Below are positions 40,866 through 49,256 of a stretch of 64,000 nucleotides of DNA, piece after piece. The notes beneath the pieces are model-generated. The model had not been told where the DNA came from and did not search any database. It worked only from the letters and a program-made list of their open reading frames with translations. Both the position numbers and the translations under genes were made by a program. The stretch is from Herbaspirillum rhizosphaerae_A (GTDB lineage: Bacteria > Pseudomonadota > Gammaproteobacteria > Burkholderiales > Burkholderiaceae_D), in the NCBI RefSeq assembly GCF_046025915.1, contig NZ_JAQQFR010000011.1, positions 124,001-188,000 on the forward strand. The letters run 5' to 3'. Numbering within the stretch: the stretch's first letter is position 1; each line of letters starts with the position of its first letter.

Positions 40866-41594
40866 TCAATGCGTCATGCCGATGAACTGTTGCAGCTCCG
40901 GTGTTTTCGGATTGGTGAACAGTTCTTCCGGCGGACCAATTTCATGAACCTTACCTTGATGCATGAAGACCACGCGATCGCAGACTTCGCGGGCGAAGCG
41001 CATTTCGTGCGTGACCATCAGCAGCGTCATGCCGTCGTCGGCCAGACTGCGTACCACCGCCAGCACTTCGTTGACCAGCTCAGGGTCGAGCGCCGAGGTG
41101 ATTTCGTCGCACAGCAAGGCTTGCGGCTGCATGCTCAGCGCGCGGGCAATCGCCACACGCTGTTGCTGGCCACCCGACAACTGCTCGGGGAAAGCATCGA
41201 ACTTCATGCCCAGGCCGACGCGTTCCAGATTCTTCTTGGCCAGCTCGCGGGCTTCCGCTTCCGGCATGCCCTTGACGATCATCGGTGAGATCATCACGTT
41301 GCGGCCCACGCTCAGGTGGGGGAACAGGTTGAACTGCTGGAAGATCATGCCGACCTTCAGACGCAGCGTCTTGAGTTCCAGTTCGCTTTGTCCAAGATAG
41401 GCGCCGGCGACGCTGATGGAGCCTTCGTCGATGGTTTCCAGTCCGTTGATACAGCGCAGCAGGGTGCTCTTACCGGAACCGCTCTTGCCGATAATGGCGA
41501 TGACTTCCCCGGCTTCTACCGACAGACGAATGCCCTTGAGCACTTCGTTGTCGCCGTAGCGTTTTTTGACATCCTCAATGGCGATGAGCGGCAT
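40866..41594 (-). CDS. Polar amino acid ABC transporter ATPase
   Basis: 242-residue ATPase of the GlnQ/ArtP/HisP type: Walker A GKSGSGKST, signature LSGGQQQRVAIARAL, Walker B LLCDEITSALDPE, and the family ending LFTNPKTPELQQFIG. The ATG at 41594 has AAGGAAA upstream and overlaps the end of the permease gene by 20 bp. Last gene of the operon GntR-binding protein-permease-permease-ATPase. Imports an amino acid or close analogue; the exact ligand is unknown. Confidence 0.93.
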   Translation of the reverse strand: MPLIAIEDVKKRYGDNEVLKGIRLSVEAGEVIAIIGKSGSGKSTLLRCINGLETIDEGSISVAGAYLGQSELELKTLRLKVGMIFQQFNLFPHLSVGRNVMISPMIVKGMPEAEARELAKKNLERVGLGMKFDAFPEQLSGGQQQRVAIARALSMQPQALLCDEITSALDPELVNEVLAVVRSLADDGMTLLMVTHEMRFAREVCDRVVFMHQGKVHEIGPPEELFTNPKTPELQQFIGMTH

Positions 41595-42231
41595 TGAATT
41601 TCCTTTCCAAAAATTGGCTGTACTTCGACAGCGGCCAGCACAGGGCAAAGTAAAAAAGTCCGACGACGGCAAACACGGTGAACGGCGCAAAGGTGGCGTT
41701 GGTGATTACGGTGCCGGCCTTCGACAATTCGACGAAGCCGATGATCGAGGTCACCGCGGTGCCCTTGATGATCTGTACGCCAAAGCCGACAGTAGGTGGA
41801 ATCGCGATGCGCAGCGCCTGCGGCAGAATGATGTGGCGCATCTGCTGCATGTGGCCCATGGCCAGTACGGAAGATGCTTCCCACTGACCGCGTGGTACTG
41901 CCTCAACACAGCCGCGCCAGATTTCTGCGAGGAAGGACGCGCTCCACAAGGTCAGCGCCAGACCGGCAGCGAGCCAGGCCGGAACTTCCATGCCGAACAA
42001 AGCCAGCCCGAAGAAAATCAGGAACAACTGCATCAGCAGCGGCGTGCCCTGGAAGATCTCAATGTACAACTGAGCCGTGCGGCGCAGAGCAGGACGTTTT
42101 GAGATGCGCATGAACAGGATGATCATGCCCACCGCGCTGCCCAGCAGGAAGGTCGCCAACGACAGCAGCACTGTCCAGCGGCCTGCCAGCAGCAGGTTGC
42201 GAACGATATCCCATAAGGTAAAGGAAATCAT
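41575..42231 (-). CDS. Polar amino acid ABC permease 2
   Basis: 218-residue HisM/GlnP-type permease with about five membrane segments. IEIFQGTPLLMQLFLIFFGL is the family block after the first segment pair, and SFLAEIWRGCVEAVPRGQWEAS is the EAA loop that contacts the ATPase. It overlaps the neighbouring permease by 4 bp (ATGA), so the two are translated together and should form a heterodimeric channel. Confidence 0.93.
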   Translation of the reverse strand: MISFTLWDIVRNLLLAGRWTVLLSLATFLLGSAVGMIILFMRISKRPALRRTAQLYIEIFQGTPLLMQLFLIFFGLALFGMEVPAWLAAGLALTLWSASFLAEIWRGCVEAVPRGQWEASSVLAMGHMQQMRHIILPQALRIAIPPTVGFGVQIIKGTAVTSIIGFVELSKAGTVITNATFAPFTVFAVVGLFYFALCWPLSKYSQFLERKFNAAHRH

Positions 42232-42899
42232 GCGGCCCTCCGCGCAAAGATGAACTTGTTGCCGATCAGGCGCAGCAGCTGGCGCAGTAGAATCGCCATT
42301 GCCAGATACACTGCCGTCGCGATGAAATACGCTTCAAAGGCGCGGAAATTGCGGCCCTGAATGAAGTTGGCGGCGAAGGATAATTCTTCCACGGCGATTT
42401 GCGAACATACCGCCGAACCCAGCATCACGATCACGATCTGGCTCGACAGCGCCGGCCAGATTTTTTGCAGCGCAGGGCGCAGGATGATGTGGCGAAACGC
42501 CTGGACGCGCGACATCGACAGACTCAGCGCCGCTTCCATCTGTCCGCGTGAAATCGCATTGACACCCGCGCGGATGATTTCGGTGCTGTAGGCGCCGAGG
42601 TTGATCACCATGGTCAGAATCGCGGCTTGCATCTCGCTGATCTGTATCCCCATACTGGGCAAGCCGAAGAAGATGAAGAACAGCTGGACCAGAAAGGGTG
42701 TGTTGCGTATGAGCTCGACGTAGGCACTCACGATAGGCTTGAGCCATCGCGGTCCCTGCGTGCGTGCCCAGGCGCCGAAGATGCCGACGGCAATGCCGAT
42801 GACGCCGCCGATGGCGATCAGTTCGATCGTCGTCAGCACGCCCTTGACCAGCACGTCGGTATAGTCGAAAGTCGCCAGGAAATCAAAGTGATAGGCCAT
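42228..42899 (-). CDS. Polar amino acid ABC permease 1
   Basis: 223-residue HisQ-type permease. YVELIRNTPFLVQLFFIFFGLP and AYSTEIIRAGVNAISRGQMEAALSL are the two conserved blocks. It begins 107 bp after the binding-protein gene, a gap filled by a strong hairpin that may lower the expression of this and later genes relative to the binding protein. Confidence 0.93.
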   Translation of the reverse strand: MAYHFDFLATFDYTDVLVKGVLTTIELIAIGGVIGIAVGIFGAWARTQGPRWLKPIVSAYVELIRNTPFLVQLFFIFFGLPSMGIQISEMQAAILTMVINLGAYSTEIIRAGVNAISRGQMEAALSLSMSRVQAFRHIILRPALQKIWPALSSQIVIVMLGSAVCSQIAVEELSFAANFIQGRNFRAFEAYFIATAVYLAMAILLRQLLRLIGNKFIFARRAA

Positions 42900-42954
42900 G
42901 TGGTTTCATTTTCTGAAAATGGTGGTCAGCGTTGAATCACTTGGAATCAAAGGA

Positions 42955-42992
42955 CACTGGATCCGGCGTCCGACTTATGCCGGGATCCGGTG
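42955..42992 (-). repeat. Intercistronic hairpin after the binding-protein gene
   Basis: CACTGGATCCGGC pairs with GCCGGGATCCGGTG around a short loop. There is no T-run. Such structures between a binding-protein gene and its permease genes often stabilise the upstream part of the mRNA. Confidence 0.6.
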
Positions 42993-43006
42993 TTATTGCA
43001 AAGCAA

Positions 43007-43792
43007 TTACAGGTTGGCCGGCAACGGCAGGCCCAGCCACTTCACGGTCAGGGCGCTCAGTTCGCCGTTTTTCTTGATTTCGGCGAGGATGGCGTTGACC
43101 TTGTCTTGCAGCTTCTTCTCGTCCTTGTTCAGACCGATGAAGCATGGCGAATCTTTGATCAGAAATTTGGTTTCAGGCTTCTTCGGTGGGTTCTTGGCGA
43201 TGATGGCGGCGGCGATCACGTTGCCGGTCGCGACCAGTTGCACTTGATTCGACAGGAAGGAGCTGATGGTGCCGTTGTTGTCTTCATAGCGCTTGACGGT
43301 GGCGCTGGCCGGAACGATTTTCGACAGTTCCAGATCTTCCACCGAACCGCGGGTCACACCGATGGTCTTGCCTGCCAGGTCGGCAGGGCCGCTGACTTTT
43401 TGATCAGCCGGGCCGAATACGCCGTTAAAGAACGGTGCGTAAGCAGCAGTGAAGTCGATCACTTTTTCGCGTTCTGCATTCTTGCCCATGCTGGAGATGA
43501 CCAGATCAACTTTTTTGGTTTGCAGGTAAGGCACGCGGTTGGCGCTGGTCACGGGAATCAGGTCAACCTTGACGCCCAGTTTTTTGGCGATCAGGGTCGC
43601 GACATCGATGTCCAGACCTTGTGGCTTGAGGTCGGCAGTGACCGAGCCGAATGGCGGAAAGTCTTGTGGTACGGCGACGCGCAGCACGCCTGCCTTTTGG
43701 ATGTCGTCCAGTGTGTCGGCACGTACAGCGGAAGCAGAAATCAGCAACGCACCAGCCATCAGGCCGAGAAAAAGTTTCGAGAGTTTCATCAT
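43007..43792 (-). CDS. Polar amino acid ABC substrate-binding protein
   Basis: 261-residue periplasmic protein of the SBP_bac_3 family. Signal peptide 1-25 (cleavage after VRA). The mature part begins LDDIQKAGVLRVAVPQDFPPFGSV and includes GLDIDVATLIAKKLGVKVDLIPVTSANRVPYLQTKKVDLVISSM-type blocks in family order, and DLAGKTIGVTRGS. GGAGAATC lies before the doubled ATG-ATG start, which overlaps the stop of the GntR gene. Ligand unknown; the arginine conserved for amino acid carboxylate binding appears to be in the NRVPYL or TRGS segments. Confidence 0.92.
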   Translation of the reverse strand: MMKLSKLFLGLMAGALLISASAVRADTLDDIQKAGVLRVAVPQDFPPFGSVTADLKPQGLDIDVATLIAKKLGVKVDLIPVTSANRVPYLQTKKVDLVISSMGKNAEREKVIDFTAAYAPFFNGVFGPADQKVSGPADLAGKTIGVTRGSVEDLELSKIVPASATVKRYEDNNGTISSFLSNQVQLVATGNVIAAAIIAKNPPKKPETKFLIKDSPCFIGLNKDEKKLQDKVNAILAEIKKNGELSALTVKWLGLPLPANL

Positions 43793-44589
43793 GATTCTCC
43801 AGGTTGAGATGAAGTGAAAGAAGTGGCTATCGCAGCCGCTGTTTTTTTACCGGATCGCGAAGCCGGCTTTTTGGGCTTCACGGGTGCTGCAAAAGAATTC
43901 CCTACCGCCGAGACGGGGGCCAGTGCCTGACGCAGTTGCCCCAGCGGATCGCTGACGCCGACTTTGTTCAGGCCGGCTTCAACGTGTTGCAAATGGTCGT
44001 GCATGAGTTGTTCTGCGGCTGCCAGATCGCCACGCTCCAGCGCGGCAACGATGTGGACGTGTTCGGCGCAAGAGTCTTCGGCTTGTTCGGAGGACTGGTG
44101 CAGCATGGCGGTCAGGGTGGTGCGCGCGGTCAGATCGCGCAGCGTGTCCGACAGCAAGGTGTTACCAAGGCACTCGCACAGTGCGACATGGAAGTCGCCC
44201 AGCAGATAACTGCGTGCACCGATATCGTCGCCTTCGATGGCGGCTTGCTCGCGCCGGATGTGGTCGCGCAATTGTTCAATCGCGGTCTTGGTGATCGGAC
44301 GGGCATGGCGCAGCAGACCGAGTTCAATGACGCGGCGCGCCTCAAAGGCTTCGCGAGCATCATTTGGCGTCGGTTCAATCACGAACCAGCCGCGCCGGGC
44401 GCTGACCGTGACGATGCCGCGTGTGACCAGGCGCGTCAGTGCTTCGCGCACCAGGGTACGGCTGACGCCGAACAATTCCGACAATTGCTGCTCGCCCAGG
44501 CGCGTGCCGGGGGCAAGCTGCTTGGCGAGGATCGCTTCCATGATGCGGCTGGCGATCTGAATCGAGGATTTGATGGCGTCTGTGCTCAT
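43789..44589 (-). CDS. GntR/FCD regulator of the amino acid transporter
   Basis: 266 residues. Winged helix at about 15-75 (RIMEAILAKQLAPGTRLGEQQLSELFGVSRTLVREALTRL), FCD ligand domain about 80-220 with the histidine set (DFHVALCECLGN, EHVHIVAAL, LMHDHLQHVEAG), and a basic, Lys/Ser/Thr-rich tail of about 40 residues (KPKKPASRSGKKTAA) that is unusual for the family. It is cotranscribed with the transporter: its stop overlaps the start of the binding-protein gene. Upstream DNA contains the paired motifs CTTGTATA and TTGGAATAC, possible operators. Confidence 0.88.
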   Translation of the reverse strand: MSTDAIKSSIQIASRIMEAILAKQLAPGTRLGEQQLSELFGVSRTLVREALTRLVTRGIVTVSARRGWFVIEPTPNDAREAFEARRVIELGLLRHARPITKTAIEQLRDHIRREQAAIEGDDIGARSYLLGDFHVALCECLGNTLLSDTLRDLTARTTLTAMLHQSSEQAEDSCAEHVHIVAALERGDLAAAEQLMHDHLQHVEAGLNKVGVSDPLGQLRQALAPVSAVGNSFAAPVKPKKPASRSGKKTAAAIATSFTSSQPGES

Positions 44590-44919
44590 GTCTCCACTAC
44601 AGCAATATGCGTGCCATGTATTCCAATCTGATATACAAGATTGACGTACAGAAATAGCCTACTTATTACCAGAGTGAGAGGAGTATCCGGCGCGCGCCTT
44701 GAAGCTGCTTTTCGCGTGGGTCTATGCCACACGGGGGATTGCGGCGATTCACTTTGGAATACCGATGATCACCGGAATGGTGCATCTTGTATACCAGTTC
44801 ACGAAAACGGAGCGTTTTCAAGTCGCCAAAATGCAAACCGCCCGCTGCTTTTGAGGGCGGCGGGCGGCAATGAAAGCTAACCAGGAGTGTTGGGAAAGCC
44901 GCTCTATCTATATAGAAGG
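44590..44919. promoter_or_regulatory. Control region of the amino acid transporter operon
   Basis: 330 bp without a gene. Paired elements TTGGAATAC and CTTGTATA(C) occur twice: in inverted orientation at 44618-44639 and in direct orientation at 44754-44762 and 44786-44794. The first pair lies 29-50 bp upstream of the GntR start. The right part holds the terminator of the 5'-nucleotidase gene. Confidence 0.45.
44828..44867 (-). terminator. Terminator of the 5'-nucleotidase gene
   Basis: CCGCCCGCTGC (44838-44848) pairs with GCGGCGGGCGG (44857-44867) with one G-T pair; on the minus strand TTTGCATTTT follows. Confidence 0.65.
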
Positions 44920-45924
44920 TCAGGTTTTGGAGGCTTCCAGGGATGCATTGCTGTCGCTGCTCTCCGCTTTGTCGGCGGGAGATGCCAGCGCCTTCACTGC
45001 CGGCTTGCGCGTTGTACGTCCGTTCAGGGCACCGCCTTCATACGGCACGCGGCCTGATGGCACCACGGCAGAGGCCAGTTGGACGTGGCCTTCCTGATCA
45101 TCGAAGAACATGTGCGCGCCAAACGCGTGCAATACGTCCGCCTTGGGGAGGCCGCCGAGGAAGAAGGCTTCGTCGACTGTGACATTCCAGGTACGCAGCG
45201 TGTGGATCACGCGCTTGTGCGCCGGGCTGTTGCGTGCGGTGACGATGGCGATGCGCACCGGGCAGGTCGCAGGCGTGAATTGTTTCTGGATTTCCGACAG
45301 GGCGAACAGCAGCTTGGCCAGCGGGCCTTCTTTCATGGCCTTGTTGCGATGGCGTTGTTCGTGGCGGACAAAGGCTTCCAGGCCTTTCTCGGCATAGATG
45401 CGTTCGGACTCGGGCGAGAACAGTACTGCGTCGCCGTCGAAGGCGATGCGGATCTGGTTTTCCGGCGGGATGTAATTGGTGGGCGCGGTATATAACTGCG
45501 CCGCCGCCACGCCGCCGTCGATGGCGTCCTGAACGTCGTCCTGATCACGCGAGAGAAACAGGTCGATCTTGAAGGCTTCCAGATAATGCACGATTGGCTC
45601 GCCGCCGGTGAAGGCCGCACGGCTGATGTCGAGCTTGTGGGCCTCGATGGCGTTGAATGCGCGCAGACCGGTGTCGGGCGTGTTGCGCGAGATGACCACT
45701 ACTTCTACCAGGCGGCGGCCGGGGATCAGGTGGTTCAGTTTGAGCAGCGCCTTGACCAGCGGGAAGGCCGTACCCGGCAACAGAGGGTCGTTTTCGTGTT
45801 CGCGCTGGTAGGCGGTATAGGCTTCCACGCCTTCGTTGTCGAAGATAGCGTTTTCATGTTCGAGGTCGAACAGCGCGCGCGATGAAATGCCGATGACCAG
45901 CATGCCGGAAAGATCGTAAGCCAT
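44920..45924 (-). CDS. 5'-nucleotidase, cytosolic NT5C1-like family
   Basis: 334-residue soluble enzyme of the family related to animal cytosolic 5'-nucleotidase 1, HAD superfamily. It begins LVIGISSRALFDLEHENAIFDNEG, and later shows VVVISRNTPDTGLRAFNAI, AAFTGGEPIVHYLEAFKIDLFLS and IRIAFDGDAVLFS, the family blocks including the nucleophile-type aspartates. The expected reaction is dephosphorylation of AMP or IMP to the nucleoside, which would supply the purine route encoded 5-20 kb away. The last 25 residues are Lys/Ser/Ala-rich and unconserved. It stands alone with its own terminator. Confidence 0.88.
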   Translation of the reverse strand: MAYDLSGMLVIGISSRALFDLEHENAIFDNEGVEAYTAYQREHENDPLLPGTAFPLVKALLKLNHLIPGRRLVEVVVISRNTPDTGLRAFNAIEAHKLDISRAAFTGGEPIVHYLEAFKIDLFLSRDQDDVQDAIDGGVAAAQLYTAPTNYIPPENQIRIAFDGDAVLFSPESERIYAEKGLEAFVRHEQRHRNKAMKEGPLAKLLFALSEIQKQFTPATCPVRIAIVTARNSPAHKRVIHTLRTWNVTVDEAFFLGGLPKADVLHAFGAHMFFDDQEGHVQLASAVVPSGRVPYEGGALNGRTTRKPAVKALASPADKAESSDSNASLEASKT

Positions 45925-46205
45925 GTCTTTTTAACTCGTTCGGACTGCAAAATGGGATGCGTGCAGTGTGCCACAGATGCCATTTTCACCCTAGTTATGT
46001 AGTGATTTCGCCCCATGCCGGATTTGCATGATGCGTCTTCATGTTCTTTCCATTGCATATTTGCGCGCTATCTCCGTCAAAACACATGATATTGCATGCA
46101 TCTTTGATAAATATTGCCGAAAAGTATTTTGTAGTGACGGATTGCATCGCGCTACATAAATTTGTATGATGACCGTATAACTTAATCAAAAACGACGAGA
46201 CATTC
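45925..46205. promoter_or_regulatory. Control region of the FadR-type regulator gene
   Basis: 281 bp, no gene, AT-rich in the right half. TGTAGTGA occurs at 45998 and 46130, each preceded by T-rich sequence, and could be a binding motif. The last 60 bp should hold the promoter of the regulator gene. Confidence 0.35.
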
Positions 46206-46904
46206 ATGTTCCAAAAGATTCCGGTGCAGGCGCTCAGCGACACGGTAGCGCGGCAATTACTGGAGAAAATCGATCTGGGCGCGTTCCCCCGCGGCGGCAA
46301 ATTGCCGACCGAGGCCGTGCTGGCGCAAGAGTTCGGCGTCAGCCGCACTGTTGTTCGCGAGGCGATTTCGCGACTCAAGCATGAAGGCGTGGTCGAGCCG
46401 CGCCAGGGTAGCGGCGTTTTCGTCACAGAGCAGGCCGGCATCAAACCCTTGCGCATCGATTACACCGAAGTGAGCTCTCCTGAAGCGGTCTTGCAGATTG
46501 TCGAACTGCGTCGCGCCATCGAGGCTGAAGTGGCGGCACAAGCTGCCAAGCGCCGTACCGATGCCGACATGGTCGCCATCGACAATGCGCTGGCGCGCAT
46601 CGGCATGGATGTGAAGGAAGGTAGCGATGGCGTTGCCGCTGACGTCGCTTTTCATCGTGCGCTGGCGACTGCGACGCGCAATCCGTATTTCATCAAGACG
46701 CTGGAATTTCTCAGTCAGTACCTGGAAGCCGCGACGACGGTGACACGTGGTAACGAAGCGCGGCGTGACGATTTTTCACGCCAGGTGCGCGAAGAGCACG
46801 AAGCTATCGTCGCCGCGATTCGCGCCGGCGACGAGATGGCGGCGCGCGCGGCGGCGCAGACGCATATGTTCAATGCCGCCCGGCGATTAGGCCAGGCCGG
46901 GTAG
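46206..46904 (+). CDS. FadR/GntR regulator of the tetronate pathway
   Basis: 232 residues. Winged helix at about 10-72 (DTVARQLLEKIDLGAFPRGGKLPTEAVLAQEFGVSRTVVREAISRLKHEGVVEPRQGSGVFV), then an FCD domain with VELRRAIEAEVAAQAA, DVAFHRALATATRNPYF and EEHEAIVAAIRAGD, which supply the usual metal-binding histidines. It is followed in the same direction by ltnD, otnK, otnC, an MFS gene and otnI. Likely a repressor relieved by a four-carbon sugar acid or intermediate; this is by analogy with neighbouring genes in other bacteria. Confidence 0.88.
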   Translation: MFQKIPVQALSDTVARQLLEKIDLGAFPRGGKLPTEAVLAQEFGVSRTVVREAISRLKHEGVVEPRQGSGVFVTEQAGIKPLRIDYTEVSSPEAVLQIVELRRAIEAEVAAQAAKRRTDADMVAIDNALARIGMDVKEGSDGVAADVAFHRALATATRNPYFIKTLEFLSQYLEAATTVTRGNEARRDDFSRQVREEHEAIVAAIRAGDEMAARAAAQTHMFNAARRLGQAG

Positions 46905-46921
46905 CAAGAATAAATACGCGC

Positions 46922-46957
46922 AGTAAAAATCGAAGTAAAAATCGCAGTAAAAATCTA
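46922..46957. repeat. Three tandem 12-bp repeats before ltnD
   Basis: AGTAAAAATCGA, AGTAAAAATCGC and AGTAAAAATCTA follow each other without gap, 74 bp upstream of the ltnD ATG. One helical turn plus a little per unit would place each copy on nearly the same face of DNA. Confidence 0.75.
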
Positions 46958-47030
46958 AACCAGGCGCAGCGTGCCGGATCCTGATTTGAGTGATCCACAG
47001 CCAACGCCGCCGTAATCAGTGGAGTCGACG

Positions 47031-47924
47031 ATGTCTAAAAATGTTGGTGTGATCGGTCTGGGAGCAATGGGTTTGGGCGTCGCACGCTCGCTGCTGCGTG
47101 CAGGGTTCAACGTGCACGCCTGTGACGTACGCAAGGAAGTACTGGATAAGTTTGCGGCTGAAGGAGGCGTTGCCTGCGCCAACCCTGCCGAGATGGGCAA
47201 GGCCGTCGATGTGGTCGTCACGCTGGTGGTCAATGCTGCACAAACCGAGACCGTACTATTTGGCGAGAACGGTGCTGCGTCGACATTGAAGGCAGGTAGC
47301 GTCGTGATTTCCAGCGCGACAGTCGCACCGGATTTCTCGATCGCATTGGGTCAGCGTCTCGCTGAAAAAGGTTTGCTCATGCTGGACGCGCCGGTGTCGG
47401 GGGGCGCTGCGCGCGCCGCATCGGGCGAGATGACGATGATGACCTCCGGCCCCGCCGACGTCTACGCGAAGATCGAAGATGTATTGACAGGCATGGCCGG
47501 CAAAGTCTATCGGTTGGGCGATGTTCACGGGGTCGGTTCCAAGGTCAAGATCATCAATCAATTGCTGGCAGGCGTGCACATCGCTGCATCGGCGGAAGCC
47601 ATGGCGCTGGGTCTGCGTGAAGGTGTCAACGCTGATGCCTTGTATGAAGTCATCACCCACAGCGCCGGTAATTCGTGGATGTTTGAAAATCGCGTACCGC
47701 ACATCCTCAACGGCGACTACACGCCGCTGTCAGCTGTCGATATTTTCGTCAAGGATCTTGGCCTGGTGCTGGATACCGCACGCCGCAGCAAATTCCCGCT
47801 GCCGCTGTCGGCTGCCGCACATCAGATGTTCATGATGGCGTCGACCGCCGGTCATGGTGGCGAAGATGATTCCGCGGTGATCAAGATTTTCCCGGGCATC
47901 GATCTGCCGCCTTCGAAGAAATAA
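47031..47924 (+). CDS. ltnD: L-threonate / tetronate dehydrogenase
   Basis: 297-residue NAD-dependent beta-hydroxyacid dehydrogenase. Rossmann motif GVIGLGAMGLGVARSLLRAG at the start, substrate-binding DAPVSGGAARAASGEMTMM, and the catalytic lysine in GSKVKIINQLLAG. It oxidises C2 of a four-carbon sugar acid to the 2-keto form. Because otnK, otnC and otnI follow, I assign the tetronate role over the related tartronate semialdehyde or 3-hydroxyisobutyrate enzymes. ATG 47031 has GGAG 7 bases upstream; a GTG 12 bases earlier is less likely. Confidence 0.88.
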   Translation: MSKNVGVIGLGAMGLGVARSLLRAGFNVHACDVRKEVLDKFAAEGGVACANPAEMGKAVDVVVTLVVNAAQTETVLFGENGAASTLKAGSVVISSATVAPDFSIALGQRLAEKGLLMLDAPVSGGAARAASGEMTMMTSGPADVYAKIEDVLTGMAGKVYRLGDVHGVGSKVKIINQLLAGVHIAASAEAMALGLREGVNADALYEVITHSAGNSWMFENRVPHILNGDYTPLSAVDIFVKDLGLVLDTARRSKFPLPLSAAAHQMFMMASTAGHGGEDDSAVIKIFPGIDLPPSKK

Positions 47925-47961
47925 CTACAGCAAACCTAGCACAGCAACACAGGAGTTGACC

Positions 47962-49254
47962 ATGTCTCAAGCCCAACCCAAGCCTCTGCTTGGCTGCATC
48001 GCCGACGATTTTACCGGCGCGACCGACCTCGCCAACATGCTGGTGCGCGGTGGTATGCGTACTGTGCAAACCATTGGTATCCCTGAGCAGATACCTGCCG
48101 TCGAAGCCGATGCGCTGGTGATCGCACTCAAGTCGCGCACGATTCCTGCCGCCGAAGCGGTCGAGCAATCGCTAGCTGCGTTGCGCTGGTTGCAACAGCA
48201 GGGCTGCACGCAATTCTTCTTCAAGTATTGCTCCACGTTTGACTCCACCGACGCCGGCAACATCGGCCAGGTGACCGACGCGTTGCTCAAAGAACTGGGT
48301 GCTGACTTCACCATCGCCTGCCCGGCCTTCCCGGAAAATGGCCGCACTATCTATCGTGGCTATCTCTTCGTTGCCGACGCGTTGCTGAATGAGTCGGGCA
48401 TGGAGAATCATCCGCTCACGCCGATGACCGATGCCAATCTCGTGCGCGTGCTGCAACGTCAGACCGAGTCCAAGGTCGGCCTGGTGCGTTACGACACGGT
48501 GGCCAAGGATGCTGCTGCCGTGACTGAACGCTTCACAGCGCTGCGTACTGAAGGTGTGAAAATGGCCATCGCTGACGCCGTCTCCGATCGTGACTTGTAC
48601 GTGTTGGGCGAGGCATGCGCTGAACTGAAACTGGTTACCGGCGGTTCAGGTATTGCACTTGGTTTGCCGGAGAATTTCCGTCGTGCCGGATTGCTGCATG
48701 CCGCGGGCGAAGCGGCGCAATTGCCGAAGGTTGACGGCTTGTCGGTGGTCTTGGCAGGCAGTGCGTCGAAAGCCACCAATGCGCAGGTCGCCGAATGGAA
48801 ATCGAAGCATCCCGCTCACCGTATCGACCCGCTGGCGTTGGCGCGCGGCGAAGCGGTCGTGGCACAGGCACTGGCCTTTGCCGACGAGCACATCAAGAAA
48901 GAACCGGTGCTGATTTACGCCACCGCGACACCTGACGAAGTGAAGGCGGTACAAAAAGAATTGGGCGTTGCCAAAGCGGGCCATCTGGTGGAGCAGGCTC
49001 TGGCCGACATCGCCAAGGGTTTGCGCGAGCGTGGTGTGCGCCAGTTCGTGGTGGCCGGCGGCGAAACCTCCGGCGCTGTGGTGCAGGCGCTCGACGTGCG
49101 CGCATTGCGCATCGGACCGCAGATCGATCCGGGCGTACCGGCGACTGCCACGCTGGATGATCAACCGTTGGCACTCGCGCTGAAATCGGGCAATTTCGGC
49201 AGCGTCGATTTCTTTGAAAAGGCCTTGCGCTTTCTTGGCGGAGCCAAGGAGTGA
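47962..49254 (+). CDS. otnK: 3-oxo-tetronate kinase
   Basis: 430-residue kinase of the DUF1537 family. The N-terminal domain begins LLGCIADDFTGATDLANMLVRGGMRTVQ, and the C-terminal nucleotide-binding domain has FVVAGGETSGAVVQALDVRALRIGPQIDPGVP. It phosphorylates 3-oxo-tetronate at O4 with ATP. ATG 47962 follows AGGAG by 6 bases. The stop overlaps the start region of otnC, whose ribosome site lies in the last codons of this gene, so translation is coupled. Confidence 0.93.
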   Translation: MSQAQPKPLLGCIADDFTGATDLANMLVRGGMRTVQTIGIPEQIPAVEADALVIALKSRTIPAAEAVEQSLAALRWLQQQGCTQFFFKYCSTFDSTDAGNIGQVTDALLKELGADFTIACPAFPENGRTIYRGYLFVADALLNESGMENHPLTPMTDANLVRVLQRQTESKVGLVRYDTVAKDAAAVTERFTALRTEGVKMAIADAVSDRDLYVLGEACAELKLVTGGSGIALGLPENFRRAGLLHAAGEAAQLPKVDGLSVVLAGSASKATNAQVAEWKSKHPAHRIDPLALARGEAVVAQALAFADEHIKKEPVLIYATATPDEVKAVQKELGVAKAGHLVEQALADIAKGLRERGVRQFVVAGGETSGAVVQALDVRALRIGPQIDPGVPATATLDDQPLALALKSGNFGSVDFFEKALRFLGGAKE

Positions 49255-49256
49255 AT

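Noticed and set aside
46922..46957. CRISPR or plasmid-type iteron array
   Set aside because: Only three 12-bp units with no spacers, no cas or rep genes.
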